Source of the DNA: Sphingobacteriaceae bacterium
GTDB taxonomy: Bacteria > Bacteroidota > Bacteroidia > Sphingobacteriales > Sphingobacteriaceae
Reading direction: 5' to 3'
Assembly (NCBI GenBank): GCA_903642215.1
Contig: CAHJWG010000001.1
Span: 930,001-994,000 of the forward strand
Length of the DNA stretch: 64,000 bases
Position numbers and translations under genes: made by a program. Below, in pieces: positions 44,593-53,748 of the stretch (positions within the stretch are counted from its first letter, which is position 1; every line of letters starts with the position of its first letter). Below the pieces are notes generated by a model. It was not told where the DNA came from and ran no database searches. It worked only from the letters and a program-made list of their open reading frames with translations.

Positions 44593-45477
44593 ATGGCCAA
44601 TTTAAAAGAAGTAAGAAACCGGATCACTTCCGTATCATCTACGCAGCAGATTACCAAAGCCATGAAAATGGTTTCGGCAGCAAAGCTAAAGCGCGCAACA
44701 AATGCTATCGTGCAAATGCGCCCGTATGCAACCAAGCTGAACGAAATGCTGGCTAACCTTTCTGCCAGTTTAGAAGATGCTTCATCGCCTTACATGCAGG
44801 TGCGCGAACCGGTACGCGTACTCATTATTACGGTAACTTCTAACCGTGGTTTAGCAGGCGCATTTAATACAAATGTGATTAAAGCGGCCAATAATTTAGT
44901 GGCAGAAAAATATGCGGATCAATTAAGGGCGAAAAATGTTTCTGTAGTTGCGATTGGTAAAAAAGGGCAGGAATATTACGAACGCCGGAAATATATAGTT
45001 ATCGGTAATAACAATGAACTGTTTAATGAACTGAGCTTTGAAAACGTTTCTGTTGTTACAGAAGCTATTATGCAGGGTTTTATCAACGGTGATTACGACC
45101 GCGTAGAATTGGTTTACAATCATTTTAAAAACGCAGCCGTACAATATATTGTAACCGAGCAGTTGCTGCCTGTACCAAAACAGGATCAAAAGGAAGCTGA
45201 AAAGGCACCACAGGTTGATTACATTTTGGAGCCTTCGCAGGAAGAAATCGTAACAGAACTGATTCCAAAAAACATCAAAGTACAATTGTATAAAGCTGTT
45301 TTAGATTCGCATGCGTCTGAACATGGTGCGCGGATGACAGCAATGGATAAAGCAACCGAAAATGCAGGCGATTTATTAAAAGCATTAAAACTTTCCTACA
45401 ATCAGGCCCGTCAGGCGGCAATTACCACAGAATTAACAGAAATTGTTAGCGGCGCGGCAGCGTTATCTAACGGATAA
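44593..45477 (+). CDS. atpG: ATP synthase F1 subunit gamma
   Basis: A 294-residue subunit forming the central rotor shaft. N-terminal helix NLKEVRNRITSVSSTQQITK (3-22) and MKMVSAAKLKRA, and the C-terminal LDSHASEHGARMTAMDKATENA and YNQARQAAITTEL stretches are the family signatures. An insertion of about 20 charged residues (KQDQKEAEKAPQVD, near 195-210) is typical of Bacteroidota. It is the last gene of this operon, followed by a terminator. Confidence 0.97.
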   Translation: MANLKEVRNRITSVSSTQQITKAMKMVSAAKLKRATNAIVQMRPYATKLNEMLANLSASLEDASSPYMQVREPVRVLIITVTSNRGLAGAFNTNVIKAANNLVAEKYADQLRAKNVSVVAIGKKGQEYYERRKYIVIGNNNELFNELSFENVSVVTEAIMQGFINGDYDRVELVYNHFKNAAVQYIVTEQLLPVPKQDQKEAEKAPQVDYILEPSQEEIVTELIPKNIKVQLYKAVLDSHASEHGARMTAMDKATENAGDLLKALKLSYNQARQAAITTELTEIVSGAAALSNG

Positions 45478-45501
45478 ATAATATTTTGAACACAAATTTG
45501 A

Positions 45502-45530
45502 AAAGCCCGGTTATCATCGGGCTTTTTGTT
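45502..45530 (+). terminator. Intrinsic terminator of the atp operon
   Basis: AAAGCCCG (45502-45509) pairs with CGGGCTTT (45518-45525) around an 8-base loop and runs into a T-rich tract. Confidence 0.85.
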
Positions 45531-45532
45531 TT

Positions 45533-45545
45533 ATGCTTCTTTTAC
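45533..45545 (+). repeat. Dispersed 13-bp word, exact copy
   Basis: ATGCTTCTTTTAC directly after the atp terminator; AAAAAATTAG follows after about 5 bases. Confidence 0.75.
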
Positions 45546-45622
45546 AGGCAAAAAATTAGAAACCTGCATTAATTATTTCTGTAAAAACTAAGTTCGTGTT
45601 TTTCGCTTTCAGTAAACATGCT

Positions 45623-45630
45623 TACTTTTG
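45623..45630 (+). promoter_or_regulatory. Candidate -7 promoter element
   Basis: TACTTTTG matches TAnnTTTG exactly, 24 bases before the ATG of the small membrane gene; TTTCG lies at about the right distance for a weak -33 element. Confidence 0.5.
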
Positions 45631-45654
45631 AATGCAAATTAATTGTATTTAAAC

Positions 45655-45843
45655 ATGAATAAATCTGCTTCTGCAAACGATACACGAAATTATGTAATCC
45701 TTACAATCGGTATTTTAATCGGACTTGTTGGCGTGTATTTCCGTTTTATCGGTGATAGTTTTTTCTATACTTCAGTTTCCAACGTTATTTTAATTGTTGG
45801 TATCATCGTTTGTTTACGAATGGTATTTGCAATCTTAAAATAA
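45655..45843 (+). CDS. Small two-helix membrane protein, unknown
   Basis: A 62-residue protein starting MNKSASANDTRNYVILT, with two transmembrane helices (about 13-30 and 39-59) separated by YFRFIGDSFFYTSV. Family not recognised; similar short proteins are common in Sphingobacteriaceae. I chose the ATG 45655 rather than an upstream TTG because it gives a better spacing to the -7 element at 45623. Confidence 0.6.
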   Translation: MNKSASANDTRNYVILTIGILIGLVGVYFRFIGDSFFYTSVSNVILIVGIIVCLRMVFAILK

Positions 45844-45856
45844 ATACTTCTTTTAC
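45844..45856 (+). repeat. Dispersed 13-bp word, exact copy
   Basis: ATACTTCTTTTAC starts one base after the stop of the small membrane gene; TAAAAAAATAG follows after 5 bases. It lies between convergent genes. Confidence 0.75.
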
Positions 45857-45876
45857 CGGCTAAAAAAATAGTGTCT

Positions 45877-46923
45877 TTATTTAGGCCGGTATTTAGATTG
45901 ATTTAAAATTTTCTGGTCGTCGGCATCACGCATTAACTGCTGTAAAGTTAATGCAGGATTTTTTTCCATGTACTGTTTCACCAATTGCCAGCCCGTCCAA
46001 ACCGCTAATTTGGGTGCAGAATTATTGTGATCGCCTAAACCTGGCGTAAAAGGTGCTTCGGTTAAAAACTTTTGAATTTTAGGATAATCGCTTTCATAAA
46101 GCAGGTTATCCTCCAAAAAATAACCCCAGATATTTGCTTCGTTATCCTTGCACCATTTTACCTGCTGCCCGGTATAACCAATTTTGGTAGAATCAGGTAC
46201 ATCCGGTAAAATCTGATCCATAAAATACATGATTTTACCGTTGTAAACCATTCTGGAAAGCAGCGTTTTATCATCTTCCGCCTGCTCTTCAAACATATCT
46301 TCGCGTGCTAAACTTTCAACAATTCGCGGAATCATATTATCGGGCGTAAACCTGCGCGAAATATAATGCGGAAACTCTTCAATCAGTGCCGGATAAAATT
46401 TAGAATCGGCTCCCAAAAAAAGATCCAGACCGACAGCAATATAATCATTTCCGATAGAGCTTTGCGCTTGAAATCCCGAGAAGTAAGCATAAACATGTGG
46501 CAAATTTTTCTGCGGATAATAATATTTGATGTGCTTAAAAGCATCTGTTAGCTCTGCATCCTGTTTATCTAAATTCGGATAAACAGAGTCTACTTCATGC
46601 TGCAAATCTTCGTATGATTTTGCCTGAAAGATCTTCCTCAGATTAGCAAAATAAGAAGTGTCTTTTATATTTCCCTGGCTTAAAATCTTTTCAACAAAAT
46701 CCTGATAAAAAGTGCCGTAATGCTGCGAAAGCTGTGCTGCTTTTACCCGATAATCAGTGTTTTTAAAGCCATCAAAATCGTGGTCAAAACGTTCTATTTT
46801 TATGTTGAGGTTGATTCCGCTGACATCAATTTTATCTTTTCTTTTACAGGAAACGAGCAAAATACAAATCAGAAAAAATAGATAGCTTTGTTTTTTCAAG
46901 ATTTGAGACAAGGTTTGTTTCAT
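45877..46923 (-). CDS. gldB: Gliding-motility lipoprotein GldB homologue
   Basis: A 348-residue lipoprotein: lipobox LVSC with acylated Cys at residue 26. The start IKIERFDHDFDGFKNTD, the segment FPHYISRRFTPDNMIPRIVE near 195-214 and the motif YTGQQVKWCKDNEANIWGYF near 254-273 are characteristic of GldB. The latter stretches resemble a metal-free peptidase-like (DUF2268) fold. GldB is needed for gliding in Flavobacterium, and its homologue is kept in many non-gliding relatives. It is divergent from nadE, as is common in the phylum. Confidence 0.87.
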   Translation of the reverse strand: MKQTLSQILKKQSYLFFLICILLVSCKRKDKIDVSGINLNIKIERFDHDFDGFKNTDYRVKAAQLSQHYGTFYQDFVEKILSQGNIKDTSYFANLRKIFQAKSYEDLQHEVDSVYPNLDKQDAELTDAFKHIKYYYPQKNLPHVYAYFSGFQAQSSIGNDYIAVGLDLFLGADSKFYPALIEEFPHYISRRFTPDNMIPRIVESLAREDMFEEQAEDDKTLLSRMVYNGKIMYFMDQILPDVPDSTKIGYTGQQVKWCKDNEANIWGYFLEDNLLYESDYPKIQKFLTEAPFTPGLGDHNNSAPKLAVWTGWQLVKQYMEKNPALTLQQLMRDADDQKILNQSKYRPK

Positions 46924-46992
46924 AGCAAACGAAAATAAATTTTTTAATCTGTAATACGGTAAAATTACCGATGCAGATACATTTTTTACTTT

Positions 46993-48654
46993 ATGAAAAT
47001 TGCTTTAGCACAGTTAAATTACCACGTTGGTAATTTTGAGGCCAATACCAATAAAATTATTTATGCTATAAAAGAAGCACGGCAAAATGGTGCCGACATG
47101 GTTGTTTTTTCAGAATTATGTATCTGCGGTTATCCGCCGCGGGATTTTTTAGGGTTTACCGAGTTTATCGATTTATGTGAAAATGCAGCCAAACAAATTG
47201 CCGCCGCCTGCACAGATATTGCCTGCATCATCGGTTTGCCAACGGTAAATTCTTTTCCCGAAGGAAAAGATCTTTTCAATTCGGCTTATTTTATTGAAAA
47301 TGGTGCGGTAAAAGCAGTGGTAAACAAAGCGTTGCTGCCTAATTACGATGTATTTGATGAGTACCGCTATTTTGAACCGGGCAATGAGTTTACTTGTATC
47401 GATTTTAAAGAACACCGGATTGCGCTTACTATTTGCGAGGATTTATGGAATAATATCGACGATCCGTTATACAGAACGCGGCCGATGGATGTTTTAATTG
47501 AGCAGCAGCCGGATTTGATGATCAACATTGCGGCTTCGCCTTTTGCCATCAATCATGACCAGGAACGGATGAAGGTTTTAAGTTACAATGCTAAAAAATA
47601 TGAAATCCCGCTGTTTTATGTAAACCACGTTGGTGCGCAAACCGAGTTGATTTTTGACGGCGGCTCGATGGTTTACGATGCAAAAGGGCAAATTGTAGAT
47701 GAACTGGATTATTTTAAAGAACAGCTAACTTATTATGATATTGAAAAAACAGGCATAAAAGAAGTATCGGTTAAAGCCGGGCAGCCGCTTACGCCGGATG
47801 TTTCGCGGATGAGCAAGATTGAGCAAATTCATCAGGCTTTGATTTTAGGGATTCGGGATTATTTTAAAAAGTCGGGTTTTAGCAAAGCAATTTTAGGTCT
47901 TTCCGGCGGGATCGATTCGGCGGTAGTTTGTGTTTTAGCCAGTGAGGCTTTAGGCGCCGAAAATGTAATGTCCGTTTTATTGCCTTCGGCTTTTTCTACG
48001 GATCATTCGATTAAAGATGCCGAAGATTTGGTTAGTAATTTAGGTTGTATGAGCCAAACGGTTGCTATCAAAACTATTACCAACGCTTTTGAAAGTGCTT
48101 TAGAACCGCAGTTTGCAGGATTGCCATTTAACATCACTGAAGAAAATATTCAGTCGCGCAGCCGCGCCGTAATCCTGATGGCGATGTGCAATAAGTTTGG
48201 TTATATCTTACTCAATACTTCCAACAAAAGTGAAGCTGCTGTTGGCTACGGAACACTTTACGGCGATATGTGCGGCGGAATTTCTGTTTTGGGTGATGTT
48301 TACAAAACACAGGTTTACGAACTGGCGAATCATTTGAACCGTGAACGGGAAATTATCCCACAAAATTCTATTGTAAAACCGCCTTCCGCAGAATTGCGCC
48401 CGGATCAAAAAGATTCTGATTCTTTACCGGATTACGAAATTTTAGATCAAATTTTAAAGCAATATATAGAACTTCGGAAATCTTCTGCCAGCATAATTGC
48501 TGCCGGTTTTGAGGAAACAATTGTAAAAAAAGTAATCCGTTTGGTAAATATTTCGGAACACAAGCGTTATCAAACGCCGCCAACTTTACGGGTTTCTGCA
48601 AAAGCATTTGGTATGGGCAGGCGGATGCCGATTGTCGGAAAATATTTATTGTAA
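46993..48654 (+). CDS. nadE: Glutamine-dependent NAD+ synthetase
   Basis: A 553-residue enzyme that amidates deamido-NAD with ammonia freed from glutamine. The N-terminal nitrilase-type domain shows the Glu (FSELCICGYPPRDF, near 42), Lys (NKALLPNYDVFDEYRYF, near 114) and Cys (LTICEDLW, near 150) triad. The C-terminal synthetase domain shows the ATP-binding LSGGIDSAVV near 305. Two copies of the dispersed word fall inside, one exact (47755-47767, encoding I-K-E-V-S) and one with a terminal change (47068-47080, I-K-E-A-R). Confidence 0.96.
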   Translation: MKIALAQLNYHVGNFEANTNKIIYAIKEARQNGADMVVFSELCICGYPPRDFLGFTEFIDLCENAAKQIAAACTDIACIIGLPTVNSFPEGKDLFNSAYFIENGAVKAVVNKALLPNYDVFDEYRYFEPGNEFTCIDFKEHRIALTICEDLWNNIDDPLYRTRPMDVLIEQQPDLMINIAASPFAINHDQERMKVLSYNAKKYEIPLFYVNHVGAQTELIFDGGSMVYDAKGQIVDELDYFKEQLTYYDIEKTGIKEVSVKAGQPLTPDVSRMSKIEQIHQALILGIRDYFKKSGFSKAILGLSGGIDSAVVCVLASEALGAENVMSVLLPSAFSTDHSIKDAEDLVSNLGCMSQTVAIKTITNAFESALEPQFAGLPFNITEENIQSRSRAVILMAMCNKFGYILLNTSNKSEAAVGYGTLYGDMCGGISVLGDVYKTQVYELANHLNREREIIPQNSIVKPPSAELRPDQKDSDSLPDYEILDQILKQYIELRKSSASIIAAGFEETIVKKVIRLVNISEHKRYQTPPTLRVSAKAFGMGRRMPIVGKYLL

Positions 48655-48662
48655 GCCAAATT

Positions 48663-49124
48663 TTACTTCTTCACAACATGTTTCATCGCCATAATATAGC
48701 CGGCATGTAATCCTTCGTGATAGAGCAAAAAATTAATCGCATCGTTTATATTGGTAAGTTCCACGCCATAACGTGTTAAAATCGGCGTATAACTTGTAAA
48801 GAAATCCTTTTTATAGTCGCTCAAAAGTTCATCGATTGTAGAAAGCATTAAGTTTTTTAAAACTTCCACTTCGCTGCTATCTATAAAACCTTCCGGCTTG
48901 GTATCGGGTTTAAATGGTTCAATATATTTTTCCTGAACGATTGGCTGCAACCCGGAACGCAGGTAGCAGATTCTTTGCTGTGTTGCCGTTAAATGCGCCA
49001 AATTCCAGATGATGTTATTGTTAAAGCCTTGAGGAATTTCGTTTAACTGTTCTGTGGTTAAATCTTCTACCAGCCGAAGCAGTGAAGTTCTAACTATTTT
49101 TATATTTTCAATTTGTTGGGTCAT
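48663..49124 (-). CDS. DinB-superfamily protein
   Basis: A 153-residue four-helix-bundle protein. IIWNLAHLTATQQRICYLRS near 38-57 and LLYHEGLHAGYIMAMKHVV near 131-149 carry the spaced His residues that bind a metal in DinB/YfiT-like proteins; the third His position is in the first of these. Such proteins act as thiol transferases (bacillithiol or mycothiol) or are uncharacterised. The name DinB here does not mean DNA polymerase IV. Convergent with nadE with 8 bases between. Confidence 0.82.
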   Translation of the reverse strand: MTQQIENIKIVRTSLLRLVEDLTTEQLNEIPQGFNNNIIWNLAHLTATQQRICYLRSGLQPIVQEKYIEPFKPDTKPEGFIDSSEVEVLKNLMLSTIDELLSDYKKDFFTSYTPILTRYGVELTNINDAINFLLYHEGLHAGYIMAMKHVVKK

Positions 49125-49150
49125 GTTTTGGTTTTTGAATATGATTTAAT

Positions 49151-49305
49151 ATTACGAGTGTTCAAAGAGTTTTTGTTCGTTTAGTCATGCCGAACTTGTT
49201 TCGGCATCCCACAAGCAAGGTTTTAAAACTTAGTATTAGTAGTTATCTTTCTAATGAGATACCGAAACAAGTTCGGCATGACAAATTTTTTCGAACACTT
49301 GTAAT
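49151..49305. mobile_element. MITE-like palindromic element, 155 bp
   Basis: Outer inverted repeats ATTACGAGTGTTC (49151-49163) and GAACACTTGTAAT (49293-49305) match at 12 of 13 positions. Inner inverted arms of 25 bp (49184-49208 and 49258-49282, GTCATGCCGAACTTG...) match at 24 of 25. It has no coding capacity and fills most of the 306-base gap between the DinB-like gene and the next one. I found no clear target-site duplication. Confidence 0.6.
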
Positions 49306-49430
49306 TTATATACCGCCGATTTAACGATACTGTTTTAATTTCCGGTATTTGCCGCGGCTTCCTGTAAATCTGCATCAGGCAATTCCGGTTATATTCTGTG
49401 TTTTAAGTTGATTAATTTGAAAATCAAAAG

Positions 49431-49874
49431 CTAAAAACTTGCCTGATAATTAATAACAACATCTTTTCGGGCGAGGCTGTCTTTGATAACTTTTACGGCG
49501 TTGATGCTTCCTTTACCATCAAAATTATTGGCATATAAACCGTCTTTTTCCACCACAAAAACAGAATATTCTCCGGCTGGCAAAGCTATTTCAAAATAGC
49601 CTTTTGCGTTGCTGCCGGTTTTGGCAACCAATGCTGTTTTTATCGCATAAAAAAGTTCGTTAATGTTTTTTGCTTCGCGGAGGTTCGTCAGTTTATAAAT
49701 ATCGATTTCACGGATTACCGGTTGCCCGGCAGATAAAACACGTCCGGGCGCGGGCATCCGGTTGCCTTGTTTCAATAAAATCGTACCACAAATTCCTTGT
49801 TTTGATTTTGAAACAGGTTTTACAACGATACAAGTCATTAGTAAAAATATTGGCAGGGCTAAAATATTTCTCAT
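49431..49874 (-). CDS. Exported protein with carboxypeptidase-regulatory-like fold, unknown
   Basis: A 147-residue protein with an N-terminal hydrophobic signal segment (about 3-18). The middle GICGTILLKQGNRMPAPG and the later KGYFEIALPAGEYSVFVVEK have the rhythm of carboxypeptidase-regulatory-like beta-sandwich domains, where GxxxVxLPAGxYxV is common. Function unknown. It is divergent from the subtilase, with 75 bases between the starts. A variant word (49631-49643) lies inside. Confidence 0.65.
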   Translation of the reverse strand: MRNILALPIFLLMTCIVVKPVSKSKQGICGTILLKQGNRMPAPGRVLSAGQPVIREIDIYKLTNLREAKNINELFYAIKTALVAKTGSNAKGYFEIALPAGEYSVFVVEKDGLYANNFDGKGSINAVKVIKDSLARKDVVINYQASF

Positions 49875-49949
49875 AAAATACTGGTAATGTACGTATCTTG
49901 AACGATTGAATTATAGTTAATCCGCCAACAAAATTTTATTTTTTACTGC

Positions 49950-52900
49950 ATGATTAAAAATTTTACCCGACTTATATTGTTTTTTCTGATCCTGAAAACA
50001 GTTGCCGGCTACGCGCAGCTGGTTCCGGAAGAAAAGCGCATTACGCTGCTTAACTTTTCCAATCAGTTAAAAACTAATTTTGAAACCAACCGGAATCAGG
50101 CTTTTGCTTTGGCGAAACAAAAAGGCTGGCCGATTATCCGAAAAGAAAAAAACGGAAAAATAGTTTCTTTACAGGGGATAGATGCTTTGGGTTTCCCCGT
50201 TTACCTGCAAACCAGCAACAATATTATTGCAGCAGCAACTACTCAAACAACGGCTCTTTACAGCGGCGGCTCGCTGGGTTTAACTTTATCGGGTTCCGGC
50301 ACCAATATGGCTGGTAAATTAGGAATTTGGGACGAAGGGAAAATCCTGCCAACCCACCAGGAATTTACCGGAAAAACTGTGACTATGCTGGATGGCTCGG
50401 CAACATTAAGCGAACATTCTACACATGTTGCCGGAACTTTAATTGCCAAAGGTATTTACGCACCGGCACGGGGAATGGCTTTTGGTGCAGCCGGATTAAC
50501 GGCTTATGATTTTACAAACGATGCTTCTGAAATGGCAGCCGCAGCCGCCGGCTTATTAATTTCCAATCATTCTTACGGTTACCTTGCCGGCTGGAGTTAC
50601 AATACCACCACCACGCCGGCACAGTGGGAATGGTATGGTTTACCGGGTGATACCGAAGATTACAAGTTTGGTTATTATGATGCGCATGCACAGGTTTATG
50701 ATCGTATTGCTTACAATGCACCAAATTATTTAATTGTTGCTTCCGCAGGAAACAGCCGCGGCGAAACCGGCCCCGATGTTGGCGCAACTTATTACGGTTA
50801 CCAAAGCAGAACTTCTGCTACTATTGTAAATAAAGGTGCGCGGCCGGTAAATATCAGCAGTAATAATGGTTACGATATTATTACAGCACCTGCTGTTGCT
50901 AAAAATGTGCTGGCTGTTGGTGCGGTTAATCCGCTGCCTTTCGGGCCGGTTACCGCTTCGGATATTTCCATAGCTTCGTTTAGCAGTTGGGGGCCGACAG
51001 ATGATGGCCGCATCAAGCCGGATATTTGCGGGGATGGCGTAAACGTAACTTCAACTGATTATACGGCTACGGATGCTTATGTGGCCTTGTCCGGAACTTC
51101 AATGGCTTCACCAAATGTAGCCGGTTCCATATTTTTACTGCAGGAATATTATTCCCAAAAAAACGCTGGTAGTTTTATGCGTGCAGCTACTTTAAAAGGT
51201 TTGATTTGCCATACTGCTTTTGATGCCGGAAATATTGGCCCTGATTATATTTATGGCTGGGGATTATTGAATGCCGCAAAAGCTGCGCAAGCGATTACAG
51301 ATAATGGTGTTAAAAGTATGATTAGTGAGAACAGTTTGGCGCAAGGGCAAACCCAAACATTTAACGTAATTGCATCCGGGAACGGGCCTTTGGTTGCTAC
51401 CATATCCTGGACGGACCCGGAGGCAACAGCCGGAACTACCGGTGTTGTGGATGATCCGGCTTTAAAATTAGTGAACGATCTGGATGTTCGGGTAAGCGAT
51501 GGAATTACTATTTCCAGGCCCTGGATTTTAGATCCGGCAAATCCGGCAGCAGCAGCAACTACCGGCGATAATACAAGGGATAACATAGAACAAGTTTACA
51601 TCGCCAATGCTGTTCCGGGTAAAAATTATACCATTACGGTAAACCACAAGGGCACTTTAACCCGAGGCCCGCAAGCTTATTCGCTTATCGTTACCGGCGT
51701 TGGCGGTAAAGTTTATTGTAGTTCGGCAGCAACTTCCTCGGCAGATTCTAAAATTAACCGGGTTCAATTCTCCAATATTAATTTTACTGCCGCTACAAGC
51801 TGCACTTCCTACACGGATAATACCGCTTTGACCGCTACTTTGGAGCAGGGTGCCACTTATCCGTTAAATGTAGGATTGGGAACCTGCGGTGCAAGTTTTA
51901 ATAAAATTGCCAAAGTTTTTGTGGATTGGAACGGCAACGGCGATTTCGATAATGCAGGAGAATTAGCAGCAACTTCCGGTGTGATAAATGGCAATGCTTC
52001 TTTTACCGCTAATATTTTGGTGCCTGCAACCGTAACATCGGATACTTACAGTTTAATGCGGATTGTAGCAACCGAAACATCCGATCCAGCTGCTGTAACT
52101 GCCTGCGGAACTTATCCCAAAGGAGAAACTCAGGATTATCGCGTTAACTTTATCAAAAGCACAAAAGATGCCGGGATTGCCGGTATTTTAAATCCGGCTG
52201 CAACCGGCACGTGCAGTAATTCGGCACAACAAATTACGGTTCGTGTACACAATTATGGCAGTGCAGCAATCAGTAATGTTCCGGTTACGATCACGGTTAC
52301 CAACGCTGCCGGTGCAATTACAACGATCAACGAAAACGATACGGATACAATATTACCGGGCCAGGAGCAGGATTATACGTTAAATACAACATTTAATGCC
52401 ATTGCCGGTGCTGTTTATAAAATTGCGGCAACCAGTAACTTAACCGGCGATACACAAATCAGCAACAATTCGGCAACTGCAACGGCAACTATCAATACGG
52501 CTCCGGTTTTAAGTAATCTGTTTGCTGTAAATTGTATCAATACAAATTCTTACTTGTTATCCGGCACCGGCGACGGTAACGTTTTTTACTATTTAAATGC
52601 GACAGATGCGTTGCCTTTTGCCAGCGGAACCTCCATCAATACCACGCAAACGCCGGTAAATAATACTTTTTATGCAGGTTTAAATGATTTGTCGGCAAAA
52701 GTTGGTCCGGCAACAAAAAACGTATTTTCTGCCGGAGGTTATAACCAGTTTGGCCCGGGAATGATCATGACAACTACTGTCCCGGTTATTTTACAAAGTG
52801 CGCGTTTGTACATCGGTTATCCCGGAACGGTTACTTTTACGGCAACCAATACATCCGGGCAAACGGTTTCTGGTGTTACGTTAAAAGTTGCAGCTACGCG

Positions 52901-53681
52901 AAGCACGGCCGTAATTGGTGCCGCAGCAGATGATGCAGCCGATGCAGGTAAAGTTTATCAGCTTAATTTAGCTTTGCCTGCGGCCGGAACCTATACCATC
53001 AACATTAGTTACGGTGATAATGCAACTATTTATCGTAATAACGGCGGCGTAACGGGTTATCCGTTTACCATCGGCAGCTTTTTCGCCTTAACCGGCACTA
53101 ATGCCGCCGCCACACCGCAGGCTTATTACTACTATTTTTATGATTTAACGGTTAAAAGTTTAGGTTGTGCTTCGGCTGCACGGGTTGCAATCCCGGTTAC
53201 CAAACCTTTGATTACACAGAGCAACATTACTTTAAGTTCTAATTTTGCAACCGGCAATCAATGGTATTTAAATAATGTGCTGATACAAGGCGCAACCAGT
53301 CAGACTTATCAGCCAAAAGTTTCCGGAGTTTACCGTGTGGATGTAACTACGGCCACCGGTTGTATTTCGCAGTCGGCAGATTTTATTTTTACATTGCCCG
53401 CAACCGAAAGTCCGCTGACGGATATTAACCTGATTATTTATCCGGTGCCAGCCAATAACGTTCTAAATTTAGGTTTTGAGCTGTATGAAAAAGGCGATCT
53501 GCAATATTCCGTTTGGAACAGTATCGGGCAGCTGATGTACCAGAACAACAGTGCCATTTCGGTTTTCGGTAAGTATAAATCTACCATTAATACGGCAGCG
53601 ATGGCCGATGGAAATTATGTGCTGCGGATTAAAGTCGGATCGAAAAGTTACAGCAAAAAGTTTATCATCCGGAAAGGTTGA
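49950..53681 (+). CDS. T9SS-exported subtilisin-like (S8) serine protease
   Basis: A 1243-residue secreted protease. Signal peptide (cleavage near AGYAQ, residues 19-23); S8 domain from about 110 to 460 with Asp in LGIWDEGKI, His in EHSTHVAGT and Ser in SGTSMASPNVAG; a P-domain-like sandwich; a GEVED domain (VFVDWNGNGDFDNAGE then GETQDYRV) near 655-735; CARDB-like and further beta domains; and a C-terminal type A T9SS sorting domain (LIIYPVPANNVLNLGF to the final FIIRKG). The C-terminal domain sends it through the type IX system, the machinery encoded 20 kb upstream. A copy of the dispersed word (51994-52006) encodes N-A-S-F-T. Confidence 0.92.
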   Translation: MIKNFTRLILFFLILKTVAGYAQLVPEEKRITLLNFSNQLKTNFETNRNQAFALAKQKGWPIIRKEKNGKIVSLQGIDALGFPVYLQTSNNIIAAATTQTTALYSGGSLGLTLSGSGTNMAGKLGIWDEGKILPTHQEFTGKTVTMLDGSATLSEHSTHVAGTLIAKGIYAPARGMAFGAAGLTAYDFTNDASEMAAAAAGLLISNHSYGYLAGWSYNTTTTPAQWEWYGLPGDTEDYKFGYYDAHAQVYDRIAYNAPNYLIVASAGNSRGETGPDVGATYYGYQSRTSATIVNKGARPVNISSNNGYDIITAPAVAKNVLAVGAVNPLPFGPVTASDISIASFSSWGPTDDGRIKPDICGDGVNVTSTDYTATDAYVALSGTSMASPNVAGSIFLLQEYYSQKNAGSFMRAATLKGLICHTAFDAGNIGPDYIYGWGLLNAAKAAQAITDNGVKSMISENSLAQGQTQTFNVIASGNGPLVATISWTDPEATAGTTGVVDDPALKLVNDLDVRVSDGITISRPWILDPANPAAAATTGDNTRDNIEQVYIANAVPGKNYTITVNHKGTLTRGPQAYSLIVTGVGGKVYCSSAATSSADSKINRVQFSNINFTAATSCTSYTDNTALTATLEQGATYPLNVGLGTCGASFNKIAKVFVDWNGNGDFDNAGELAATSGVINGNASFTANILVPATVTSDTYSLMRIVATETSDPAAVTACGTYPKGETQDYRVNFIKSTKDAGIAGILNPAATGTCSNSAQQITVRVHNYGSAAISNVPVTITVTNAAGAITTINENDTDTILPGQEQDYTLNTTFNAIAGAVYKIAATSNLTGDTQISNNSATATATINTAPVLSNLFAVNCINTNSYLLSGTGDGNVFYYLNATDALPFASGTSINTTQTPVNNTFYAGLNDLSAKVGPATKNVFSAGGYNQFGPGMIMTTTVPVILQSARLYIGYPGTVTFTATNTSGQTVSGVTLKVAATRSTAVIGAAADDAADAGKVYQLNLALPAAGTYTINISYGDNATIYRNNGGVTGYPFTIGSFFALTGTNAAATPQAYYYYFYDLTVKSLGCASAARVAIPVTKPLITQSNITLSSNFATGNQWYLNNVLIQGATSQTYQPKVSGVYRVDVTTATGCISQSADFIFTLPATESPLTDINLIIYPVPANNVLNLGFELYEKGDLQYSVWNSIGQLMYQNNSAISVFGKYKSTINTAAMADGNYVLRIKVGSKSYSKKFIIRKG

Positions 53682-53687
53682 TGCAGA

Positions 53688-53745
53688 TTTTTAGGTGATA
53701 AAAGAAGTATGGTTTTTTGTGGATGCTTCTTTTATCACCTAAAAA
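53688..53745. terminator. 23-bp inverted repeat made of two copies of the dispersed word
   Basis: Arms 53688-53710 and 53723-53745 match at 22 of 23 positions around a 12-base loop. Both arms hold the word (53698-53710 inverted, 53723-53735 direct) plus AGGTG and a T or A run. It lies between the convergent subtilase and beta-barrel genes, with terminator form on both strands. Confidence 0.8.
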
Positions 53746-53748
53746 CCT

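Noticed and set aside
48663-49124. DNA polymerase IV (DinB)
   Set aside because: The protein has 153 residues and the His pattern of the DinB/YfiT four-helix family; no polymerase motif is present.
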